From: Neisseria sp.
GTDB lineage: Bacteria > Pseudomonadota > Gammaproteobacteria > Burkholderiales > Neisseriaceae
Direction of reading: 5' to 3'
Length of the DNA stretch: 64,000 nucleotides
Assembly: GCF_030527965.1 (NCBI RefSeq)
Contig: NZ_JAUMZU010000009.1
Span: forward strand, 1-64,000
Part shown: positions 58,527 through 64,000 of the stretch, piece after piece
Position numbering within the stretch: the first letter of the stretch is position 1
Layout: each line of letters opens with the position of its first letter
Notes under the pieces: generated by a model
Seen by the model: only the letters and a program-made list of their open reading frames with translations
Database searches by the model: none
What the model was told of the DNA's origin: nothing
Translations under genes and position numbers: made by a program

Positions 58527-58540
58527 TTGACCTGCATCAA
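58527..58540 (+). promoter_or_regulatory. FNR box of a candidate small-RNA promoter
   Basis: TTGACCTGCATCAA matches the FNR consensus TTGAT-N4-ATCAA with one change. A -10 TATAAT lies at 58562-58567, which puts the expected start near 58574 and the box centre about 40 bases upstream, the class II FNR-activator position. Confidence 0.75.
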
Positions 58541-58573
58541 GGCTTAATTAGAATTATTCTTTATAATATTTCA

Positions 58574-58777
58574 CAGGTTATTACCAATCATAAAGCACAA
58601 TAAAAACCAATAAATTTAACCGGTTAGTAAAGTCATACAGCCCTATCGGCTACGATGTTTAGCATAGTTATCTAATTTTTATTTTTGGGATTTGGCGAAT
58701 AAAACCCAAAACTAAACTGAATCTCTTTCCTCTTGATGTGTGTGTGTTTGGGTGTGGCAGGTGCCACACCTTTTTTT
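58574..58777 (+). ncRNA. Candidate FNR-activated small RNA (AniS/FnrS-like)
   Basis: Between the FNR-type promoter and a strong intrinsic terminator there is about 200 bases with no credible ORF, and the next gene runs convergently, so the transcript has no coding target. Internal hairpin TTTTGGG (58683-58689) against CCCAAAA (58705-58711) and pyrimidine-rich single-stranded CTCTTTCCTCTT precede the terminator. Neisseria has a known FNR-dependent, Hfq-binding sRNA (AniS in meningococcus, FnrS in gonococcus); this is the obvious candidate, although as I recall AniS is shorter. Start site and size are predictions. Confidence 0.6.
58751..58777 (+). terminator. Strong intrinsic terminator of the candidate sRNA
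   Basis: GGTGTGGCA and TGCCACACC form a 9-bp perfect stem around GG, followed by seven T. The best Rho-independent terminator in the window, with no gene upstream other than the candidate sRNA. Confidence 0.9.
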
Positions 58778-58834
58778 GCCTGAATCTTTTATACAAGGCA
58801 AATACCTACCTGAAACACACCCGTGCCGTTAAAC

Positions 58835-59140
58835 CTATCCTCGTTTACGCCATTCCCGATAATCCAAGAGCGGCGGCATCGGCGGATTGAGGCAATGCGG
58901 GCAAATCGCGGTGGTATCTTCGTCGTCATCGAATTCGATATGCGATACATTCGGATCAAAACGCGCCTGTTGCGCCACAGCCTGAGCCAGCGCCTGTGCT
59001 TGTATTACATCAAATTCAAACACCGATACAATTTCTTCCAATAAAGCCTGCTCCGCAGCAGAAAAGCCAGCGCAATTTTGCTCAATCAAACGGATATAAT
59101 CGGCGTTTTTGATTTTTCGATGCAAAATTTCTGAAAACAT
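58835..59140 (-). CDS. Hypothetical protein
   Basis: 101 residues with a ribosome-binding site GAGAGGTTTTT before ATG. The first 65 residues are helical (IRLIEQNCAGFSAAEQALLEEIVSVFEFDVIQAQALAQAVAQQ). An acidic FDDDEDTT stretch and a CPHC pair follow (one CxxC only, so not a complete zinc ribbon unless it dimerises), then a proline-rich tail. Family not recognised. Monocistronic; a DUS hairpin lies upstream between it and ppiB. Confidence 0.7.
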   Translation of the reverse strand: MFSEILHRKIKNADYIRLIEQNCAGFSAAEQALLEEIVSVFEFDVIQAQALAQAVAQQARFDPNVSHIEFDDDEDTTAICPHCLNPPMPPLLDYREWRKRG

Positions 59141-59171
59141 AAAAACCTCTCATTGGGTTCAACATATAGCG

Positions 59172-59206
59172 AATGCCTGTCTGAAACATTTTTTCAGACA
59201 GGCATT
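59172..59206 (-). terminator. DUS terminator after ppiB
   Basis: AATGCCTGTCTGAAA and TTTCAGACAGGCATT with a five-base loop, 14 bases beyond the ppiB stop. Confidence 0.82.
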
Positions 59207-59219
59207 TTAATGTTTGATG

Positions 59220-59711
59220 TTAAACGATTTCGGCTTTTTCAATTACCACATCTTCCACCGGCACATCATCGTGATAACCGTGGCGCGTAGTTGCAACGTT
59301 TTCAATCGCATCCACCACATCAAAACCGTCAACTACTTTACCAAATACGGCATAACCCCAACCATGCATGCTGGGTTCGGTATGATTAAGAAAGCCGTTG
59401 TCTTTCGTATTGATGAAAAACTGCGCGGAAGCAGAATGTGGCGCCTGTGTGCGTGCCATTGCGATGGTATATTTATCGTTTTTCAAACCGTTCTGCGCTT
59501 CGTTTTGAATCGGCTCGCGGGTATTCTTCTCTTTCATTCCCGGCTCCATACCGCCGCCCTGAATCATGAAACCTTTGATTACACGGTGAAAAATCACGCC
59601 ATTATAAAAACCGTCTTTCACATATTGCTCGAAGTTGGCCGCAGTTACAGGGGCTTTTTCGTGATCCAGCTCCAATGTAATCACGCCTTTATTGGTGGTT
59701 AATTTAATCAT
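59220..59711 (-). CDS. ppiB: Cytosolic peptidyl-prolyl cis-trans isomerase B (cyclophilin)
   Basis: 163 residues from [16 protein letters not shown] at 59711, chosen for AAGGATGATT upstream and for the family N-terminus; earlier in-frame starts add 23 unrelated residues. Cyclophilin active-site segments are present: [13 protein letters not shown] (catalytic Arg in FHR), [13 protein letters not shown] and [14 protein letters not shown]. No signal peptide, hence the cytosolic PpiB type. Confidence 0.96.
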   Translation of the reverse strand: MIKLTTNKGVITLELDHEKAPVTAANFEQYVKDGFYNGVIFHRVIKGFMIQGGGMEPGMKEKNTREPIQNEAQNGLKNDKYTIAMARTQAPHSASAQFFINTKDNGFLNHTEPSMHGWGYAVFGKVVDGFDVVDAIENVATTRHGYHDDVPVEDVVIEKAEIV

Positions 59712-59779
59712 AATCATCCTTATCGGGTTATAACAGGTTACAAGTTTTTTTAGAAATGGGGCTGCACAACCGATATTCA

Positions 59780-59811
59780 ATGCCTGTCTGAAAATATTTT
59801 CAAACAGGCAT
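59780..59811 (-). terminator. Near-perfect DUS terminator after the second NarK gene
   Basis: Wait-free symmetric stem: ATGCCTGTCTGAAAA against TTTTCAAACAGGCAT (one mispair), lying upstream of ppiB and past neither gene's stop on the plus side. It is between ppiB's start and the narK stop at 59822, but reads as a hairpin that can end the narK transcript. Confidence 0.7.
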
Positions 59812-59821
59812 CAAAGTTTGC

Positions 59822-61204
59822 TCAACACTTGGCTTCCGCACCTTTGCGCATGTAATACCACCAATTAATCACGCAGCAAAGTGCATAAAACACGATAAAA
59901 AGGTACAAAGCCGCGTTGACACTGCCCGTCAGCTCAATTGACGAACCGTAGCTTTTCGGAATCAAAAAGCCACCGTAAGCTGCAAATGCGGCAGTAAAAC
60001 CAATCACAGCGGCACCTTCTTTATTGGCATCGTGCAAAGCCTGCTCTTTGGTTTTCAGGCCTTGGGCCGCCATTTTTTCATGCATATTCAAGAAAATAAC
60101 CGGTACTTGCATAAAAGTAGAGCCGTTGCCCAAACCGGTGAGCGCAAACAAAGCCATAAAGCAGGCAAAGAAGCCCCAGAAGCTACCACCCTGCCCGTTA
60201 ACCGGCAAAAAGGTTAACACCCCGAATACGGCAATAATCATACCCGCAAACACAATCTGAGTGATTTTGGCTCCGCTTTTGATTTTGTCTGAAACCCAAC
60301 CGCCAAACGGGCGGGTCAACGCGCCGACCAACGGGCCGAGGAAAGCATATTTGACCGGATCGACCATTGGAAACTGCGCCTTAATCAGCAGCGGAAACCC
60401 TGCGGAAAAACCGATAAACGAACCGAAAGTGCCTAGATAAAGCACACACATCAGCCAATTGTGTTTCCGCTTGAAAATAACCGATTGTTCTTTGAAACTC
60501 GACTTCGCACTGCTCAAATCATTCATGCCAAACCAGGCAAAAAGGGTCGACAATACGATAAAAGGCACCCAAATAAAACCTGCATTTTGCAGCCACATTT
60601 GTTTTGAAATACCATCTTTTACCCAAGTTTGCGGCTCGCCTCCCCAAGCACCGAATAATCCCGCAGTAATCACCAGAGGCACCGTAAATTGTACAACCGA
60701 TACACCCAGATTACCCAAACCCGCATTCAAACCCAGCGCCGTTCCTTTCTCCGCTTTAGGAAAAAAGAAACTGATATTAGCCATGCTGGACGAGAAATTT
60801 CCGCCGCCGAAACCGCACAACAAAGCCAGCAAAGCCATTAGAAAGTAACTGGTGTCGGGATTTTGCACGGCAAATCCCAAGCCGATGGCCGGCAACAAAA
60901 GGCTGGCAGTGGAAATTGCCGTCCACTTGCGCCCGCCGAACACCGGTACCATAAACGAATAAAAGATCCGTAAAGTCGCGCCCGACAAAGCCGGCAGCGC
61001 CGCCAGCCAGAATAGTTGATTAGGCGTATATTTGAAACCGATGCTCGGCAAATTCACCACCGCCACGCTCCATACCTGCCACATGGCAAACGCCAACAAA
61101 AGAGCAGGAATGGAAATCCACAGATTACGCCGCGCAATAGGCCGGCCGGTGGTTTCCCAGAACGTTTTGTCTTCCGGGCGCCAGTCTTTAACGATATGAC
61201 CCAT
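59822..61204 (-). CDS. NarK-type nitrate/nitrite MFS transporter (second of pair)
   Basis: 460 residues with 12 membrane helices. The nitrate-signature GFGGGNFSSSMANISFFFPKAEKGTALGLNAGLGNLG (helix 5 region) and a second glycine-rich TGLGNGSTFMQVPVIF (helix 11 region) mark the NNP family; the long insert with LHDANKEGAAVIGFTAAFAAYGGF is typical of the NarK2 nitrate/nitrite antiporter type. It follows the other narK-like gene by 26 bases, so the two form an operon. No narGHJI genes are in the window. Confidence 0.92.
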   Translation of the reverse strand: MGHIVKDWRPEDKTFWETTGRPIARRNLWISIPALLLAFAMWQVWSVAVVNLPSIGFKYTPNQLFWLAALPALSGATLRIFYSFMVPVFGGRKWTAISTASLLLPAIGLGFAVQNPDTSYFLMALLALLCGFGGGNFSSSMANISFFFPKAEKGTALGLNAGLGNLGVSVVQFTVPLVITAGLFGAWGGEPQTWVKDGISKQMWLQNAGFIWVPFIVLSTLFAWFGMNDLSSAKSSFKEQSVIFKRKHNWLMCVLYLGTFGSFIGFSAGFPLLIKAQFPMVDPVKYAFLGPLVGALTRPFGGWVSDKIKSGAKITQIVFAGMIIAVFGVLTFLPVNGQGGSFWGFFACFMALFALTGLGNGSTFMQVPVIFLNMHEKMAAQGLKTKEQALHDANKEGAAVIGFTAAFAAYGGFLIPKSYGSSIELTGSVNAALYLFIVFYALCCVINWWYYMRKGAEAKC

Positions 61205-61230
61205 TTAAAATCTCCTAGCAATGATTAAAC

Positions 61231-62463
61231 TTAGCGCTCCGCCGCAGGGCGTTTTGCTTTAAATGAAAAGTGCATCCAAATCAACGACACGCAAACGGCA
61301 CCATAGAGCAGCATAAAGCTGGTTGAGCGAATGCCGGTCAGGTCTTCCAAAAAGCCAAACATAATCGGCAATAAGAAACCGCCCAGTCCTCCCGCCAATC
61401 CGACGATGCCGGAAACCGCGCCGATATTGTCGGGATAATCATTAGCCACAAATTTAAAGACCGAAGCTTTGCCCACCGCCATAGCTACGCCCACCACAAA
61501 CATCAGCACGGTAAAAACCGTAACGTTCAAGCCCATGCTCAAATTCATCGGCCCTTTAGCAGTGTGAATCACCAAATCTGTTTGCGGATAAGACAAAATG
61601 AAAAAACACACCCAGCAAATCCACATAACCGCCCAAGTAACCTTATAAGCGCCGAATTTATCGGAAAGATAGCCGCCGAACGCACGCAACACGCCGCCGG
61701 GCAAAGAAAAACATGCTGCCAGAAAAGCCGCCGTTTGCAGCGGAAGACCATATTCGCCCACATAATATTTAGTCATCCATAGAGCCAGCGCAACATAACC
61801 GCCGAATACAACCGAATAATATTGGCTGTAACGCAATACGCCCGGATCCTTCAAAAGTGCCAGTTGCTCGCCCAAAGTAACGGAAGACGACACCCGATGC
61901 GCCGGATCGCTATAGGAAGTAAACCAAAACAAAACCGCGGTTCCGAGCATAATCGCCGCATAAACAGTAGGCACAAAATGCCAAGTCCCGTAAGCAATCA
62001 GCGCGGGCGCCAGAAATTTATTCAGGGCCGAGCCGGCATTGCCCGCACCAAACACCCCCATTGCCACGCCTTGCTGCGCTTTGGGAAACCAACGGGCCAC
62101 ATAAGGCGTACCGACCGAAAACGAGCCGCCGGCCAAACCCATTACCAAACCAATGACCAAAAACTGCCAGAAACGGTCGGCATACTGCATCAGATAAATC
62201 GCCGGAACGCTGGCCACCATCAAACAAAACAACACAATCCTGCCGCCGTAGCGGTCGGTCCAGATGCCGAGCGGCACGCGCACCAGCGAACCGGACAATA
62301 CCGGCGTAGCAGCCAAAATACCGAATTCAGCTTCAGTCAGGCCCAATTCTTTTTTGATCGGAATCCCCACAACCGCCAGCATCATCCAAACCATGAAGCA
62401 AACGGTAAACGAGAGCGTACTAAAAATTAAAACGGAATATCGTTTATAAGTTAAAGAGGCCAT
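61231..62463 (-). CDS. NarK-type nitrate/nitrite MFS transporter (first of pair)
   Basis: 410 residues with 12 membrane helices. The nitrate signatures are GLAGGSFSVGTPYVARWFPKAQQGVAMGVFGAGNAG (helix 5) and SGIVGLAGGLGGFLLPIMFG (helix 11). The shorter length and sequence style match NarK1-type proton/nitrate symporters, complementary to the antiporter-like second gene. The NarK1-NarK2 pair is usual upstream of narGHJI in denitrifiers. A partial FNR-like half-site (TTGAC at 62549-62553) lies upstream but has no matching second half. Confidence 0.92.
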   Translation of the reverse strand: MASLTYKRYSVLIFSTLSFTVCFMVWMMLAVVGIPIKKELGLTEAEFGILAATPVLSGSLVRVPLGIWTDRYGGRIVLFCLMVASVPAIYLMQYADRFWQFLVIGLVMGLAGGSFSVGTPYVARWFPKAQQGVAMGVFGAGNAGSALNKFLAPALIAYGTWHFVPTVYAAIMLGTAVLFWFTSYSDPAHRVSSSVTLGEQLALLKDPGVLRYSQYYSVVFGGYVALALWMTKYYVGEYGLPLQTAAFLAACFSLPGGVLRAFGGYLSDKFGAYKVTWAVMWICWVCFFILSYPQTDLVIHTAKGPMNLSMGLNVTVFTVLMFVVGVAMAVGKASVFKFVANDYPDNIGAVSGIVGLAGGLGGFLLPIMFGFLEDLTGIRSTSFMLLYGAVCVSLIWMHFSFKAKRPAAER

Positions 62464-62749
62464 GATGTTTTTCTTTAAAGCATTGCGTATTTAGAAGGTC
62501 GCAAAATATAGATTTCGCACGCATAACCTTACGCCAAGCGGCCTTATGTTGACATCGGCACAAAGCACGGCTTTTCCGCCATCTAGGATTAGGCCGGAAT
62601 ACGCCGTTAGAATGTATTGCTAATTCCAAAGAATTATCAGCATCTCTTCAGTCATTTTGAAATGAATATCATGTAAAACCGGTTTTCCTAATGAAGGAAT
62701 TTCACTAAAATCCCGTCTTTATCATTCAACGCATAGCTAAAGAATCGTT
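62464..62749. other. Divergent intergenic region upstream of the narK pair
   Basis: 286 bases. No full FNR or NarL site was found by eye. An AATGAATATCATG stretch near 62661 and a TTGACATCGGCACAA half-site near 62549 are the closest. No DUS, hairpin or ORF. Confidence 0.4.
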
Positions 62750-63628
62750 ATGGGCTTCCAATTAACCCCTATTGATGTGGCCGACAACATCAGCCAAGAA
62801 GATTTCCGCCAACATTACCTGAAACCGCGCCGCCCGCTGGTGATCAAAAACATGACCAAAAGTTGGCCCGCATACGAAAAATGGTCGTTAGACTATATGA
62901 AAGAAGCGGTCGGCGACATTACCGTACCGCTTTATGACAGCAGCAAAGCCGATCCCGCCGCGCCGATTAATGCGGCCAGCACGGAAATGAAATTCGGCGA
63001 CTATATCGATCTCATCAAACGCGAACCCACCGATTTGCGGATTTTCCTATTCGACCCCATCAAGCACGCCCCTTCGCTGCTCAACGATTACGTTTTTCCG
63101 AAAGATTTGATGGGCGGATTTCTTGATAAATACCCCACCATGTTTTTCGGCGGCAGCGGCTCCGAAACATTCTTGCATTACGATATCGACATGGCGCACA
63201 TCTTCCACACCCATTTCGGACGCAAACACATCATTCTGTTCGACTACAAATGGAAAGAGCGTCTCTACCGCATTCCCTATGCCACCTACGCTCTGGAAGA
63301 CTACAGCGTCGAAGCACCCGATACCGAACGCTTTCCGGCGCTCGAAGGCGTTGAAGGAATCGAATGTTTTCTGGAATACGGCGACACCTTATTCATGCCA
63401 ACCGGCTGGTGGCACTGGATGAAATACCTCGACGGCTCCTTCTCCCTTTCCTTGCGCGCGTGGGACGAGAGCTGGTCGGTCAAAGCCCACAGCCTCTGGA
63501 ACCTCGCGATACAGCGCAAGTTCGACAACGTAATGAAAGCACGCTATCGCCAGCGCTATATGAATTGGAAAGAGCAACTAGCAGTCAAACGCGCCAATGC
63601 CGCCTTAGCCAAAGGCTTACCGCGCTGA
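62750..63628 (+). CDS. JmjC/cupin_8-like 2-oxoglutarate-Fe(II) oxygenase
   Basis: 292 residues. The iron-binding facial triad is visible as His143-x-Asp145 (FLHYDIDMAH) and His222 in GWWHWMKY. GRKHIILFDY and the preceding FFGGSGSETFLHYD match the double-stranded beta-helix of cupin_8/JmjC hydroxylases (FIH-like). The N-terminal RPLVIKNMTKSWPAYEKW is the conserved opening of the group. Such bacterial enzymes hydroxylate proteins, peptides or small molecules. The substrate is unknown. Monocistronic, ending in a DUS terminator facing hemY. Confidence 0.85.
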   Translation: MGFQLTPIDVADNISQEDFRQHYLKPRRPLVIKNMTKSWPAYEKWSLDYMKEAVGDITVPLYDSSKADPAAPINAASTEMKFGDYIDLIKREPTDLRIFLFDPIKHAPSLLNDYVFPKDLMGGFLDKYPTMFFGGSGSETFLHYDIDMAHIFHTHFGRKHIILFDYKWKERLYRIPYATYALEDYSVEAPDTERFPALEGVEGIECFLEYGDTLFMPTGWWHWMKYLDGSFSLSLRAWDESWSVKAHSLWNLAIQRKFDNVMKARYRQRYMNWKEQLAVKRANAALAKGLPR

Positions 63629-63633
63629 TATAA

Positions 63634-63669
63634 AAAAGCCTGTCTGAAAACATTTTCAGACAGGCTTTT
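63634..63669. terminator. DUS terminator between convergent genes
   Basis: AAAAGCCTGTCTGAAAA and TTTTCAGACAGGCTTTT with a two-base loop; U runs on both strands. Confidence 0.88.
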
Positions 63670-63682
63670 CTCTTATCCTTCC

Positions 63683-64000
63683 TTATTCCTGCGGTACAGC
63701 TTCCGCTTCTTTCGGCAACAGCATATCTTGTTCGTCTTGCGCTACACCTTCCAATGCCAGCATTCTCTGCTCCTCCGCTCTGCGCGACTCTCCGGTTTCA
63801 TCGAAGACTTTGGCCAATGCCAGATGTGCCTGTATGCTGGGCGAAATCGCCAAACTGGCCTCCAGATAGCCCTGAGCCTTACCCCAAAGCGCTTTGTTAT
63901 AGGCAAGCTGGCCTACATACATCAGCAAACGCGCATCTTCGGGATACTGCTGCAGCCATTGTGTAGCCGTATCAATGGCTTTGCGCTGCTCGCGTTCGCC
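63683..64000 (-). CDS. hemY: HemY-like TPR protein, C-terminal part (5' end outside window)
   Basis: The minus-strand frame is open from the window edge to the stop at 63683 and encodes the last 105 residues or so: TPR-like helices ATQWLQQYPEDARLLMYVGQLAYNKALWGKAQGYLEASLAISPS, then a degenerate acidic tail ending EAVPQE. The LMYVGQLAYNKALWGKAQGYLEASLAI segment is typical of the C-terminus of the inner-membrane protein HemY linked to heme synthesis. An apparent start at 63928 is internal and not the true start. Confidence 0.8.
   Translation of the reverse strand, partial: GEREQRKAIDTATQWLQQYPEDARLLMYVGQLAYNKALWGKAQGYLEASLAISPSIQAHLALAKVFDETGESRRAEEQRMLALEGVAQDEQDMLLPKEAEAVPQE

Noticed and set aside
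59780-59811. The wording of the position of this hairpin relative to ppiB
   Set aside because: The hairpin lies between the ppiB start (59711) and the narK stop (59822), downstream of narK on the minus strand; it is a plausible narK terminator and nothing else unusual is claimed for it.
62545-62565. Possible FNR site upstream of the narK pair (TTGACATCGGCACAA)
   Set aside because: Only the first half matches; the second half lacks ATCAA, so it is not a convincing FNR box.

Overview
The window is a chromosomal segment of a Neisseriaceae bacterium, most likely a rod-shaped Neisseria. The main evidence is the 12-mer TGCCTGTCTGAA, which occurs dozens of times, usually as inverted pairs after genes. 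This matches the TG-wad dialect of the neisserial DNA uptake sequence (DUS), named for N. wadsworthii. The protein repertoire fits too: nlpD/surE, quinol NO reductase, a drg-type DpnI homologue, UbiJ, and a Zur box before a DUF4198 gene. An intact mreB-mreC-mreD-mrdA-rodA block, which the coccoid Neisseria have lost, argues for a rod. No rRNA, tRNA, CRISPR array or Correia element was seen.

Layout. 1-0.55 kb: probable end of an IS1016-type element and a small frameshifted gene. 0.7-9.6 kb: uvrB, a small lipoprotein, a nitroreductase-like flavoprotein, an AT-rich apparently foreign patch (ketopantoate reductase-like gene plus a broken membrane-protein gene), then nlpD, surE, a polyamine-binding lipoprotein and rppH. 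9.6-14 kb: AEC transporter, lpxK, DUF2059 protein, Trm112-like protein, kdsB, adk. 14.1-18.1 kb: carnitine/choline acyltransferase, a 42-residue membrane microprotein, a BCCT transporter, rbfA. 18.3-22.7 kb: Gfo/Idh/MocA oxidoreductase, sugar kinase, xseA, pseudouridine synthase.

23-29.7 kb: an Rhs polymorphic toxin island. It holds a 1404-residue Rhs protein with a C-terminal ADP-ribosyltransferase-like toxin, its probable immunity gene, a broken second copy of the Rhs core with no toxin tip, and a secreted TonB-C-like protein. 29.9-39.3 kb: lolD and lolC/F, GIY-YIG protein, small lipoprotein, then the cell-shape operon mreBCD-mrdA-rodA-marC. 39.5-43.6 kb: gatC-gatA-[DpnI/Drg]-gatB. 43.7-53.3 kb: OPT transporter, tkt, FemAB-like protein, ubiJ, epimerase-like protein, pheA, Bcr/CflA efflux pump.

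53.5-62.5 kb is rich in nitrogen-oxide and low-oxygen functions: norB, two NarK-type nitrate/nitrite transporters, and a strong candidate for an FNR-activated small RNA (FNR box, -10 and intrinsic terminator with no ORF between). Between them lie the Zur-box gene, a ferredoxin-reductase-like protein and ppiB. The window ends with a JmjC/cupin-like protein and the 3' part of hemY. The most novel items are the Rhs duplication, the acyltransferase/BCCT/microprotein cluster, the DpnI-like nuclease inside gatCAB, the candidate sRNA and the Zur-controlled DUF4198 gene.
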